This document shows, in pieces, positions 1 to 7,386 of a stretch of DNA of 23,907 bases. The stretch comes from an uncultured Campylobacter sp. (GTDB lineage Bacteria; Campylobacterota; Campylobacteria; Campylobacterales; Campylobacteraceae), in assembly GCA_937965895.1 (NCBI GenBank), contig CALCKS010000085.1, positions 1-23,907 on the forward strand, read 5' to 3'. Numbering within the stretch: position 1 is the first letter of the stretch; the number at the start of each line of letters is the position of its first letter. The notes beneath the pieces were generated by a model, which worked only from the letters and a program-made list of their open reading frames with translations, had not been told where the DNA came from and made no database searches. A program made the position numbers and the translations under genes.

Positions 1-48
1 GTATAGTAGCGAAACGACGGCCTGCCTGACCTGATGACGAGTCGCCAT
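1..48 (-). CDS. nusB: NusB, transcription antitermination factor (N-terminal fragment)
   Basis: Only the first 16 codons are inside the window; they read MATRHQVRQAVVSLLY, the usual opening of NusB in Campylobacter. NusB binds boxA RNA with NusE (S10) and promotes antitermination in rRNA operons. The ATG lies one base after the ribH stop, behind a GGAGG-type ribosome binding site inside the ribH end, so it is translated in the same operon. The ribH-nusB order is the one I know from C. jejuni. The rest of the gene lies beyond the left edge. Confidence 0.85.
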   Translation of the reverse strand, partial: MATRHQVRQAVVSLLY

Positions 49-49
49 T

Positions 50-520
50 TTACGCCTCCAAATTTTTATACAAATTTAGCATCTCGATCGCGCCCGTCAT
101 AGCTTCAAAGCCCTTATTTCCGGCCTTTGAGCCCGCTCTCTCGATGGCCTGCTCGATGCTATCCACCGTTAGCACGCCAAATGTCACAGGTTTGCCGTAT
201 TTTAGCGTGACGTTTGCGATGCCTTTGGTCGTCTCGGCGCTAACGTAGTCAAAGTGAGGCGTAGAGCCGCGGATCACCGCTCCCACGCAGCAAACCGCGT
301 CAAATTTACCGCTAGCTAGCGCCTTTTCAAGCGCCATCGGTATCTCAAATGCGCCCGGCACCAAAATGAGGCTCAAATTCGCCTCATCCCCGCCGTGACG
401 TAAAAACGCATCCCTCGCGCCCTCGACCAACCTATCGGTGATGATGTGATTAAACCTTGCATTGATGATAGCGATCTTCTCGCCGCCTTTTAAAGCCAAA
501 TTTCCTTCGATTATTTTCAT
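50..520 (-). CDS. ribH: 6,7-dimethyl-8-ribityllumazine synthase
   Basis: This enzyme condenses 5-amino-6-ribitylamino-uracil with 3,4-dihydroxy-2-butanone 4-phosphate to make lumazine, the precursor of riboflavin, in the cytoplasm. The 156-residue length is typical of the family. Recognisable family stretches are INARFNHIITDRLVEGA near residues 20-36, VPGAFEIP near 54-61, GAVIRGSTPHFDYV near 80-93 and FGVLTVDSIEQAIERAG near 114-130. The ATG at 520 follows an AGGAG-type site. It sits between the second SMR gene (11 bases upstream) and nusB in one operon. No unusual residues are visible. Confidence 0.96.
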   Translation of the reverse strand: MKIIEGNLALKGGEKIAIINARFNHIITDRLVEGARDAFLRHGGDEANLSLILVPGAFEIPMALEKALASGKFDAVCCVGAVIRGSTPHFDYVSAETTKGIANVTLKYGKPVTFGVLTVDSIEQAIERAGSKAGNKGFEAMTGAIEMLNLYKNLEA

Positions 521-531
521 GATTTCTCCTT

Positions 532-852
532 TTAGATTATCTTTAACATTACCGCACTTAGCGTTATTAGCGATAGATAAAACGCCTTTTGCGCGCTCAT
601 TTTTTCGCCGTTAAAAATCACTCCGACGCCCACGGCTCCGACCGCTCCGATGCCCGTCCAGATCGCGTACGCCACCGACATCGCCATCGCCTGCATCGCG
701 TAGCTAAGAAGCCAGAGCGAAAGGGCGAAATTTGCGACCAAAATCAAAAAATTCGCCGCCCTTTTCACGCCGACGCTTTTTTGAAATTTGGTTAGAAAAA
801 ACACGCCCAAAACCTCGCAGAACCCCGCCGCTAAAAGAGCTAAAATATGCAT
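532..852 (-). CDS. Small multidrug resistance (SMR) family subunit, second of a pair
   Basis: A 106-residue protein of four predicted membrane helices, the standard SMR size. The SMR glutamate lies in helix 1 (the E of GFCEVLGV), and the second half has the family pattern of W-T-G-I-G-A-V-G. SMR proteins are proton-coupled antiporters in the inner membrane for cationic compounds or guanidinium. The ATG at 852 overlaps the stop of the preceding SMR gene (TGATG), so the two are translationally coupled; a TTG three bases earlier is possible but less likely. The two proteins differ clearly, which suggests a heterodimer of the YkkCD/EbrAB kind. The substrate cannot be read from the sequence. Confidence 0.85.
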   Translation of the reverse strand: MHILALLAAGFCEVLGVFFLTKFQKSVGVKRAANFLILVANFALSLWLLSYAMQAMAMSVAYAIWTGIGAVGAVGVGVIFNGEKMSAQKAFYLSLITLSAVMLKII

Positions 853-1181
853 CAAGATTTTAGCCTTTTTAACCCCAGCACGCCCGCAACTAGCGTCGCT
901 ATGAAAAATAGCCGCAAGGGATCCGGCATCTGGCCGCTTGAGCTGTATTCGCTAACGCTTTCGGCGACCACGATAAAAAATGCTCCAAATCCTACGAATA
1001 CGGTATATGCGACGCTAACGGGCAAGTATTTCATCGCCATGATAAAGGACGTGAAGCTAACACAAACGAGCATCGCAGTGAGCGCGATCTCTGGTGCGCT
1101 TGATGCGTGCTTTAGCCCGTACGCCCAGCCGCACTCGGCGACCGCGCCGCCCAGCACCCACAAAAAGCCCTTAGTTTGCAT
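852..1181 (-). CDS. Small multidrug resistance (SMR) family subunit, first of a pair
   Basis: A 109-residue protein with four predicted helices. Helix 1 has the pattern G-G-A-V-A-E16-C-G-W-A-Y-G-L-K, close to the G-x-x-E-x-x-W-A-x-x-L-K signature of the SugE/Gdx branch of SMR proteins, which includes guanidinium exporters. The start overlaps the kdsA end by 11 bases and its stop overlaps the next SMR gene, so the pair sits inside the kdsA-ribH operon. It probably forms a heterodimer with its neighbour. Drug export versus guanidinium export is open; I see no guanidine riboswitch because there is no leader between kdsA and this gene. Confidence 0.86.
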   Translation of the reverse strand: MQTKGFLWVLGGAVAECGWAYGLKHASSAPEIALTAMLVCVSFTSFIMAMKYLPVSVAYTVFVGFGAFFIVVAESVSEYSSSGQMPDPLRLFFIATLVAGVLGLKRLKS

Positions 1182-1977
1182 CGCCTAGGGCATCTTTTAT
1201 CTTAAAAATTTGAGCGATATTTGCGTCTAGCTCATCCAAATTTAGCATATTCGGCCCGTCGCAAAGCGCCTCGCAAGGATTAATATGCGTCTCGTAGAAA
1301 AATCCGTCCACGCCCGCAGCTGCCGCAGCTCGCGCTAGATACGGCACAAATTTCGCATCTCCGCCGCTTTTTTCGCCAAGAGCGCTTGGCATTTGCACGC
1401 TGTGAGTAGCGTCGAAAATCACGGGCGCAAACTCCCTCATCAGCACCAAATTTCGCATATCTACGACTAAATTTCCGTAGCCAAAGGTGCTTCCACGCTC
1501 GGTTAGCCATACGCCGTTTTGCTTGGCAATTTCGTATCCATCGCCGCTCGCACCGCGCGTTTCTAGCACTTTTTTAACCGAGTGCTTCATCGCAGATGCT
1601 GCTAAAAACTGCCCTTTTTTGATATTTACGACCGCTTTTGTCTTAGCCGCAGCGACGAGTAGATCGGTCTGGCGACACAAAAACGCAGGTATTTGCAGCA
1701 CGTCCGCCACTTCGCCTACGGGAGCGGCCTGATAGCTCTCGTGGATATCGGTTAAAATTTTAAAACCGAATTCCTTTTTTACCTTAGCTAAAATTTCGCA
1801 CCCTTTTTCAAGTCCAGGCCCGCGAAACGAGCTTATACTCGTGCGATTTGCCTTGTCAAAGCTTGATTTGAAATAAAAATCTATCCGCTTATCTTCATTA
1901 AATTTAACTAGCCTTTTTGCCACATCAAAGACAAGCTGTTCGCTCTCGATGACGCAAGGTCCCGCTATTAGTATCAT
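1171..1977 (-). CDS. kdsA: 3-deoxy-D-manno-octulosonate 8-phosphate synthase
   Basis: KdsA condenses phosphoenolpyruvate with D-arabinose 5-phosphate to give KDO-8-phosphate, needed for the inner core of lipooligosaccharide. The 268-residue length is normal. Visible motifs are AGPCVIES (residues 5-12), KSSFDKANR, FRGPG, ATHSVQMP and a C-terminal ETHINP...CDGPN. The cysteine of AGPC with the later His, Glu and Asp matches the metal-dependent class; the metal-independent E. coli enzyme has Asn at that place. An AAAGGAG site precedes the ATG, ten bases after the unknown 349-residue gene. It overlaps the first SMR gene by 11 bases. Confidence 0.97.
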   Translation of the reverse strand: MILIAGPCVIESEQLVFDVAKRLVKFNEDKRIDFYFKSSFDKANRTSISSFRGPGLEKGCEILAKVKKEFGFKILTDIHESYQAAPVGEVADVLQIPAFLCRQTDLLVAAAKTKAVVNIKKGQFLAASAMKHSVKKVLETRGASGDGYEIAKQNGVWLTERGSTFGYGNLVVDMRNLVLMREFAPVIFDATHSVQMPSALGEKSGGDAKFVPYLARAAAAAGVDGFFYETHINPCEALCDGPNMLNLDELDANIAQIFKIKDALGDAN

Positions 1978-1987
1978 TTTTTCTCCT

Positions 1988-3037
1988 TTATTTTTCTCTA
2001 AATTTTCTAATCCAATCTATCAAAAGCGGTCTATCGTCGTTTGTTGCCCCTTCATACCAATCATTACAAAGTTTATAATATACACCATTTATGAATACAG
2101 GATCCACATAATATCGCCTCGTATCATATTCATTGTTCGCTATTACAAGCGCAGGATAATTTAATCCAAGAGTATCCTTACTATACTTTTCGTTTTGAAG
2201 CCAGCTTATCTCGTTAGCATCTACCTTACCGCTTTCCAAAATTTCCCTCATAATTATTCGTGCTATTTGTCCGACTTTTAGCTCTGCGTATTCATCTTGA
2301 TTATTTTTGATATTAACATAGTCTTTAGAACGTTGATAGCTATATATGCCTACTTTCAGCTTTTGTTTTTCTGTGTTTTCCATATCTTTTAGGCTTTTTT
2401 TGTCAAACAAGGATAGCATCTGGTAAGAACGCATAAAAAGCTCCGCCGTATCGGCCACATTACCACTTACCTCCAAAATAGGTTCTAAAACCAAATTTGA
2501 AAAATCGCTATTTGCTATTATTCTAAAGTCAAATTCAAATCCCATCTCTTGCATTATGTTGTTTATATCAACAAAACAAGGGCACAATGCATCTAAAATT
2601 TGCCTATTTATTTTAGGAGATGCAAAAATAATATTGGCTTTTTTAACACCAAAATATCCATAAATACACATAGCTGTTCTTATGCATTTTTTTACAACTC
2701 TCGCCACCGTTTCATCAAGTCCGCCATAATTTAGCCCAGACTCATGAAAAGCAACATCGACTGCATAAATTTCACTAACTCCATCACTCACACAAATTCC
2801 AAGCGCATCACACTCTGCTTGTTGCAAAAGCTGTTTTAATGAAGTATTTTGTTTATAAATTTTATATCCGTATTTATTAGAAAAAAGCTCATCTGTTTTT
2901 GACATTATATTTTCTAGATCGTCTGAAAATTTTATCTCCCATTTCGGCGAAATTTTCCAGTTAGTTTGTACCATTTGACTCTCTTTAACATGGCGAAGCC
3001 AGGAGTAAAATAAAGATTCGCCCATTTCTATTTTCAT
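1988..3037 (-). CDS. Uncharacterised 349-residue protein, possible PD-(D/E)XK-like fold
   Basis: I do not know a function for this protein. It has no signal peptide or membrane segment and looks soluble. The N-terminal pattern M-G-E-S-L-F-Y-S-W-L-R-H-V-K resembles a hypothetical protein I recall from other bacteria. Residues 74-99 contain AECDALGI followed by YAVDVAFHE; together with E7 this acid-strand arrangement could be a degenerate nuclease core, but that is inference. The C-terminal part (about 248-349) is a separate region ending in DRPLLIDWIRKF. The DNA is much poorer in G+C than its neighbours (18 of 60 bases at 2041-2100 against 30 of 60 at 3121-3180). It fits exactly between eamA and kdsA with 5- and 10-base gaps, which suggests horizontal acquisition into the operon. 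Confidence 0.8.
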   Translation of the reverse strand: MKIEMGESLFYSWLRHVKESQMVQTNWKISPKWEIKFSDDLENIMSKTDELFSNKYGYKIYKQNTSLKQLLQQAECDALGICVSDGVSEIYAVDVAFHESGLNYGGLDETVARVVKKCIRTAMCIYGYFGVKKANIIFASPKINRQILDALCPCFVDINNIMQEMGFEFDFRIIANSDFSNLVLEPILEVSGNVADTAELFMRSYQMLSLFDKKSLKDMENTEKQKLKVGIYSYQRSKDYVNIKNNQDEYAELKVGQIARIIMREILESGKVDANEISWLQNEKYSKDTLGLNYPALVIANNEYDTRRYYVDPVFINGVYYKLCNDWYEGATNDDRPLLIDWIRKFREK

Positions 3038-3042
3038 AAAAA

Positions 3043-3936
3043 TTATCTCTCCCTTGCTACGATTATTCCGCTGATAACGACCAGCATTATACCAAAAAAT
3101 GCCGCCGCATTAGGTAGCGTATCGCCCATAAAAAAGCCCACTACTAGCGAAAACACGACGTCCATGTAGCTTATCGCGGCGACTGAGCCTGCCTTTTTGC
3201 TCGCCGCATACGCCTTCGTCATATAAAGCTGGAAAAAATAGCCCGCAAGCCCCATTAGCACGATTAGGATTACGCCTTTAAAATTTGGCGCCACAAACGG
3301 CGAAAGCAAGAAATCTAGAGGCTCGAATTTAACCCACTCCGCAATGCCCATCAAAAGCATCGGCAAAGCCGTTCCCCACGCCATAAAGCTAAGCACGATG
3401 ACGCTCGTGTCGTAGCTTTTGCGCAGAGTTCGCACGCTAAGCATCGCAAGCGCAGCCCCTACGCCGCTCCAAAGCCCAAGCCAGTCGGTTTTACTGATGC
3501 CAAGATTTGGCTGGATGATAAAAAGTATGCCGATAAAGCCCAGAAATATCGCGCCCCAGCCCTTTTTGCTAAGAGCTTCTTTTAAAAAAAACGCCGCAAA
3601 AATCGCCGTGAAAATGGGGCTGGTTTTTTGAAAAGTATAAGCCGCGCCTAAATTTATGTGAGCGATGTTGTAAAAAAGAGCAAAAAGCGCGATCGTACCG
3701 ATAAATCCGCGAAACATCAGCACCCAAAACTGCCCGCCTTTTTGATGCGTCGGCGGCCTTTTGTAAATGGCGTAAAGCACGATAGCAAGACCGACGGCAT
3801 TTCTAAAAAATACGACCTCGATACTAGACATCTGCTCGCTCAAAACTTTCGCAAAGCCTCCGACGGCGGCAAAAAACATACACGCGATGATCATATAATA
3901 AGCGCCCAAATGGTGCAAAACGTATCTACGAAACAA
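3043..3936 (-). CDS. EamA/DMT-family inner-membrane transporter
   Basis: About 297 residues with roughly ten hydrophobic helices in two EamA repeats, the usual size for a drug/metabolite transporter. The helix pair around FFRNAVGLAIVLYAIYKRPP and the later FFLKEALSKKGWGAIFLGFIGI are typical of the family. Substrate unknown. I chose the TTG at 3936 because AAAGGA lies six bases upstream (3943-3948) and a TACAAT -10 box lies at 3961-3966; the longer frame to a TTG at 3972 would put the promoter inside the gene and has no better binding site. It is divergent from der and heads the operon through kdsA to nusB. C. jejuni has an EamA gene in this place. Confidence 0.88.
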   Translation of the reverse strand: MFRRYVLHHLGAYYMIIACMFFAAVGGFAKVLSEQMSSIEVVFFRNAVGLAIVLYAIYKRPPTHQKGGQFWVLMFRGFIGTIALFALFYNIAHINLGAAYTFQKTSPIFTAIFAAFFLKEALSKKGWGAIFLGFIGILFIIQPNLGISKTDWLGLWSGVGAALAMLSVRTLRKSYDTSVIVLSFMAWGTALPMLLMGIAEWVKFEPLDFLLSPFVAPNFKGVILIVLMGLAGYFFQLYMTKAYAASKKAGSVAAISYMDVVFSLVVGFFMGDTLPNAAAFFGIMLVVISGIIVARER

Positions 3937-3960
3937 AATTTTTCCTTTAAATTTAGGCGT

Positions 3961-3966
3961 ATTGTA
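3961..3966 (-). promoter_or_regulatory. Probable -10 box for the eamA-kdsA-ribH operon
   Basis: On the minus strand the sequence reads TTTTGCATTACAAT, giving a TACAAT hexamer about 24 bases upstream of the chosen TTG start. Campylobacter vegetative promoters depend mainly on the -10 box and often have TTTG just before it. A second candidate, TATAAA, lies about 20 bases further upstream. No start site is proven. Confidence 0.45.
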
Positions 3967-4011
3967 ATGCAAAACGGCTTAAATTTATAAACAATGTAAG
4001 CAAAAAATTTG

Positions 4012-4017
4012 TATAAT
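4012..4017 (+). promoter_or_regulatory. Probable -10 box for der-aroK
   Basis: The sequence AATTTGTATAATTGG contains a perfect TATAAT preceded by TTTG, the Campylobacter vegetative pattern. Transcription would begin near 4024, about 50 bases before the TTG start of der. It lies back to back with the eamA promoter in the same 138-base divergent gap. Confidence 0.65.
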
Positions 4018-4074
4018 TGGGATTTAACGCGGCAAACTTCGCCGTAAATTTAACGGGATTTTTAAGGGAAAATT

Positions 4075-5478
4075 TTGCAAAAGATAATTTTAGTCGGCAA
4101 GCCAAACGTCGGCAAAAGCTCGCTCTTTAACCGCCTAGCCGGCAGACGTATAGCCATTACCAGCGACGTTAGCGGTACGACGCGAGATACAAACAAAACG
4201 ATTATAGAAATTTACGACAGAAGCTGCGTTTTGATCGACAGCGGCGGACTGGACGATAGTAGCGAACTCTTTAAAAACGTCAAGGCAAAAACCCTAGCCG
4301 AAGCTAGAAGCTCGGACGCCATTATCTTTATGGTCGACGGCAAAATGATGCCTAGCGACGAGGATAAAGCCCTATACTACGCGCTTTTAAAGCTAAATTT
4401 ACCCACCGCGCTCGTAATCAACAAAGTCGATAGCAAAAAAGACGAGCTACGAAGCTACGAGTTTGCAAATTTCGGTGCAAAAACGAGCTTTGCTATTTCA
4501 GTCAGCCACAACGCAGGCATCGACGAACTAGCGGACTGGATCTATAAACAGCTAAAAGACGAGATCAGGCCCGACACGGGTGAGGATTTGGACGAGTTTT
4601 TGGAAAATTTTGGCGACGACGGCGAGGTGGTTAGGGAGATGTCGGCTCGCGAGGATTATCAACGCAAAAATATCCAAGTAGGCATCATCGGACGCGTAAA
4701 CGTCGGCAAAAGCTCGCTACTAAACGCGCTAGTAAAAGAGTCCCGCGCGGTCGTGAGCGACGTAGCCGGCACGACGATAGACCCGGTAAACGAGACTTTC
4801 GTTTATGAGGATAGGGTTTTTGAGTTCGTCGATACGGCTGGTATCAGAAAGCGCGGCAAGATAGAAGGCATTGAAAGATACGCGCTAAACCGCACGGAGT
4901 CTGCGCTAGAGCTCGCCGACATCGCACTTCTGGTGCTTGATAGCTCCGAACCGCTAACCGAGCTTGACGAGCGCATAGCAGGCCTTGCGGCTAAATTTGA
5001 GCTCGGCGTCATCATCGTGCTAAACAAATGGGACAAAAGCGAGGAAGATTTTGATAAATTTAGCCGCGAGATCAGGGATAAATTTAAATTTCTAGCCTAC
5101 GCGCCGATCATCAGCGTCTCGGCTCTGGGCGGCAAAAGAGTGCATAAAATTTATCCGCTGATTTTAGAAGTTTATAAAAACTACACGCAAAAAATCCAAA
5201 CCGCAAGGCTAAACGAAGCTATCGAAGAGGCGGTAAAAGCGCACCCGATACCGCGCGAAAAGGGCAAGAGCGTGAAAATTTACTACGCGGTACAGTTTGG
5301 TTTCGCGCCACCAAAAATCGCGCTAGTGATGAACCGTCCGCGCGCCCTACACTTTAGCTACAAACGCTACCTAACGAACAAGCTACGCGAAAAATTTGAT
5401 CTATCTGGTACTCCGATCGTGCTGATACCTAAAAATCGTAGCGGCTCGGACGAGGAAAACGAGGGAAAAAGTGAGTAA
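4075..5478 (+). CDS. der: Ribosome assembly GTPase Der (EngA)
   Basis: Der is an essential GTPase that assists maturation of the 50S ribosomal subunit. The 467-residue protein has two tandem G domains and a KH-like C-terminal domain. The first G domain shows GKPNVGKSS (8-16), SGTTRD (33-38), DSGG (55-58) and NKVD (116-119). The second shows GRVNVGKSS (206-214), AGTTIDP, DTAGIR (253-258) and NKWD (317-320). An acidic linker at about 165-190 joins them. The first switch reads DSGG where DTGG is more common. The start is TTG, supported by AAGGGA five bases upstream. The end overlaps aroK by 8 bases. Confidence 0.96.
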   Translation: MQKIILVGKPNVGKSSLFNRLAGRRIAITSDVSGTTRDTNKTIIEIYDRSCVLIDSGGLDDSSELFKNVKAKTLAEARSSDAIIFMVDGKMMPSDEDKALYYALLKLNLPTALVINKVDSKKDELRSYEFANFGAKTSFAISVSHNAGIDELADWIYKQLKDEIRPDTGEDLDEFLENFGDDGEVVREMSAREDYQRKNIQVGIIGRVNVGKSSLLNALVKESRAVVSDVAGTTIDPVNETFVYEDRVFEFVDTAGIRKRGKIEGIERYALNRTESALELADIALLVLDSSEPLTELDERIAGLAAKFELGVIIVLNKWDKSEEDFDKFSREIRDKFKFLAYAPIISVSALGGKRVHKIYPLILEVYKNYTQKIQTARLNEAIEEAVKAHPIPREKGKSVKIYYAVQFGFAPPKIALVMNRPRALHFSYKRYLTNKLREKFDLSGTPIVLIPKNRSGSDEENEGKSE

Positions 5479-5998
5479 AAATTTAGTTTTCATCGGCTTT
5501 ATGGGCGTTGGCAAAGGCACGGTAGCTAGACATATCGCAAAAAAAACAAGCAAGCTGTTTTTAGACACCGACGAGCTGATCGAAAGCGAGCAAAATTTAA
5601 AAGTTAAAGAAATTTTCGAGAAAAAAGGCGAGGAGTATTTTAGAAAATGCGAAGCAAAACTCGCTAAAAAGCTAGCCAAAAACGTCAAATCCTCGGTGAT
5701 AGCGGCTGGCGGCGGCTTTGCAAAGGTTAAAGGCCTAAAAAAAATCGGCAAAATCATCTATCTAAAATCAAGCTTTGGGGCGATTTTAAAGCGTATAGAC
5801 GAGAGCGGCGAAGCGCAGATGCACTACGCCAAGCGCCCGCTTTTACGCGACCTAAACGCGGCAAAAAAGCTTTTTGACGAGAGAAAGAAGATGTATAAAA
5901 ACGTCGCCGATCTCATAATCGACGTCGAAGGCAAAGAGCTGGAGCAAGTCGCGAAAGAGATCGAGGCACAACTAAAATCAATAAAAAGGACTAAGTAA
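5471..5998 (+). CDS. aroK: Shikimate kinase
   Basis: AroK phosphorylates shikimate with ATP in the chorismate pathway. The 175-residue length is normal. Visible are the Walker A loop GFMGVGKGT (9-17), the substrate Asp pair in LDTDE (D32, D34), FRKCE with R58, the glycine run at 80-82, RPLL (122-125) for the lid and R138. The Walker loop has GKG rather than the common GKS/GKT, a minor variation with the threonine following. The start is GTG, inside the end of der, behind GAGGG at 5461-5465; the two genes are coupled. The der-aroK-trpS-serS order matches what I know of C. jejuni. Confidence 0.94.
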   Translation: MSKNLVFIGFMGVGKGTVARHIAKKTSKLFLDTDELIESEQNLKVKEIFEKKGEEYFRKCEAKLAKKLAKNVKSSVIAAGGGFAKVKGLKKIGKIIYLKSSFGAILKRIDESGEAQMHYAKRPLLRDLNAAKKLFDERKKMYKNVADLIIDVEGKELEQVAKEIEAQLKSIKRTK

Positions 5999-6006
5999 AA
6001 TTTAGG

Positions 6007-6030
6007 TTGAAATTTGAGCGCAAATTTCAA
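6007..6030 (+). terminator. Hairpin after aroK, possible terminator
   Basis: A perfect 10-base inverted repeat, TTGAAATTTG and CAAATTTCAA, encloses the loop AGCG just 8 bases after the aroK stop. No T-tract follows directly; a run of six T comes about 20 bases later. The position suits a terminator of the der-aroK transcript, but the AT-rich stem makes it weak. Confidence 0.4.
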
Positions 6031-6150
6031 ATTTGAGGCTTTAAATTTCTTTTTTAAATTTGGGCGGTTTAAATTTAATGCGAAAGCATTTGGCCGTATC
6101 GGCGTGCAAATTCAGAGCGGTTTGTATCGCTGAAATTTAAACGGTAAACG

Positions 6151-6179
6151 TCGAATTTTTAAGCGAGTTAAAAATTCGA
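6151..6179. repeat. Perfect 12-base inverted repeat
   Basis: TCGAATTTTTAA and TTAAAAATTCGA form a perfect 12-base stem around the loop GCGAG. It lies in the middle of the aroK-trpS gap, far from either gene. It could be a terminator, part of a small RNA or a protein binding site; the sequence alone does not decide. Confidence 0.5.
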
Positions 6180-6301
6180 GTCTAAATTTAACGAATTGCA
6201 AAATTTATAACAAAAAAGACAAATAAAAAATTTTTAAATTTGCAGATTGTAAAATTTAATAAGCGGAAGTATTTTGAGATGGATTTGAATGTTGTGAAGT
6301 A

Positions 6302-6346
6302 AAAATTTAGCGTAGGCTGGACATATAGTCCGCCGAGCTAAATTTT
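6302..6346 (+). repeat. Compound hairpin upstream of trpS
   Basis: AAAATTTAGC (6302-6311) pairs perfectly with GCTAAATTTT (6337-6346). Inside it, GGC pairs with GCC and GGAC (6319-6322) pairs with GTCC (6328-6331) around the loop ATATA, with small internal loops between. The structure is 58 bases before the trpS start. The absence of a T-tract after the stem argues against a simple terminator in the plus direction. A role in trpS control or RNA processing is possible but unproven. Confidence 0.5.
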
Positions 6347-6403
6347 GCAAACTCATTCAAAGACGCTCAAAAGATGACGCGCAGCAATAAGAAAGAGAGA
6401 AAA

Positions 6404-7369
6404 ATGAGAGTACTAACGGGTTTGCAACCAAGCGGCAAACTACACCTAGGCAACTACTTTGCCTCGATCAAACAAATGGTTGAGGCGCAGGGACAAAACG
6501 AGATGTTTATGTTTATCGCAAACTACCACGCGATGACCTCGGTCGCCGACGCAGGGAAGCTAAAACAAAACACTTATGAGGCGGCGAGCGCGTTTTTGTC
6601 GCTGGGCATCGACCCTCAAAAGAGCGTATTTTGGGTGCAAAGCGACGTCAAAGAGGTTTTAGAGCTCTACTGGATACTGAGCCAGTACACCCCGATGGGT
6701 CTGCTCGAGCGCGCTCACAGCTACAAGGACAAGGTCGCAAAGGGCCTAACCTCGCATCACGGGCTTTTTAGCTACCCGGTTTTGATGGCGGCCGATATCC
6801 TGCTATACGGCGCACAGGTCGTGCCCGTGGGCAAGGATCAGATCCAGCACGTCGAGATCGCGCGCGATATCGCGATCAAATTTAACAACGAGCACGGCGA
6901 TATCTTCGTCCTGCCTGAGTATAAAGTCGATGAAAACGTAGCTACCGTGCCCGGCACAGACGGCGCGAAAATGAGCAAAAGCTACGGCAACACGATAGAT
7001 ATTTTCGCCGGCGCCAAAGAGCTAAAAAAGCAAATCTCAAGCATCGTGACGACCTCGGAGCCGCTTGAAGCGCCTAAGCAGTGGCAAAACTGCAACGTCT
7101 ATAATATAGCTAAATTATTCCTAGACGAGGACGGACAGCGCGACTTACAGGCTAGGTATGAGCGCGGCGGCGAAGGACACGGACACTTTAAGATGTATCT
7201 AAACGAGCTGGTTTGGGACTATTTTGCAGACGCGAGAGAGAAATTTGATTATTATCTAAATCACGCGGGCGAAGTTGATGAAATTTTAAACGAAGGTGCG
7301 AAAAAAGCGCAAGCCGTCGCAGCGCCGATAATGGAAAAAATACGCGCCGCAACAGGCATATACAAATAA
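6404..7369 (+). CDS. trpS: Tryptophanyl-tRNA synthetase
   Basis: TrpS charges tRNA-Trp with tryptophan. From the ATG at 6404 it is 321 residues, usual for bacterial class Ic enzymes. The class I signatures are both clear: a HIGH variant HLGN (14-17) after TGLQPSGK, and KMSKS (189-193) after TVPGTDGA. The ATP and tryptophan pocket region PVGKDQIQHVEIARDIA is intact. An ATG 30 bases earlier (6374) is in frame, but homologues begin at MRVLTGLQPSG, so I use 6404; the AAGAAAGAGAG before it is a weak binding site. A stem-loop rich region lies upstream. Confidence 0.95.
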   Translation: MRVLTGLQPSGKLHLGNYFASIKQMVEAQGQNEMFMFIANYHAMTSVADAGKLKQNTYEAASAFLSLGIDPQKSVFWVQSDVKEVLELYWILSQYTPMGLLERAHSYKDKVAKGLTSHHGLFSYPVLMAADILLYGAQVVPVGKDQIQHVEIARDIAIKFNNEHGDIFVLPEYKVDENVATVPGTDGAKMSKSYGNTIDIFAGAKELKKQISSIVTTSEPLEAPKQWQNCNVYNIAKLFLDEDGQRDLQARYERGGEGHGHFKMYLNELVWDYFADAREKFDYYLNHAGEVDEILNEGAKKAQAVAAPIMEKIRAATGIYK

Positions 7370-7386
7370 ATTTTAAAGGAAAAAAA

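Larger units (their letters stand above)
5999..6373. other. 375-base intergenic region between aroK and trpS, rich in AAATTT and hairpins
   Basis: No convincing gene is present. The hexamer AAATTT occurs about 15 times by my count. Three strong inverted repeats are listed separately (6007-6030, 6151-6179, 6302-6346). Weak -10-like sequences such as TAAAAT near 6250 could start trpS transcription, but none stands out. A seven-codon ATG frame near 6280 (MDLNVVK) lacks Trp codons and a clear binding site, so I do not call a leader peptide. The region could hold the aroK terminator, the trpS promoter and possibly a small RNA. Confidence 0.6.

Noticed and set aside
3937..3972. TTG at 3972 as the start of the EamA gene
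   Set aside because: A better ribosome binding site serves the TTG at 3936 and a likely -10 box lies at 3961-3966, inside the longer frame.
6374..6403. ATG at 6374 as the start of trpS
   Set aside because: It would add ten residues of low complexity before the conserved MRVLTGLQPSG opening; no good binding site precedes it.
6240..6403. Trp leader peptide or T-box in front of trpS
   Set aside because: Short frames here lack Trp codon runs, the hairpin lacks T-box motifs, and T-boxes are not expected in Campylobacter.
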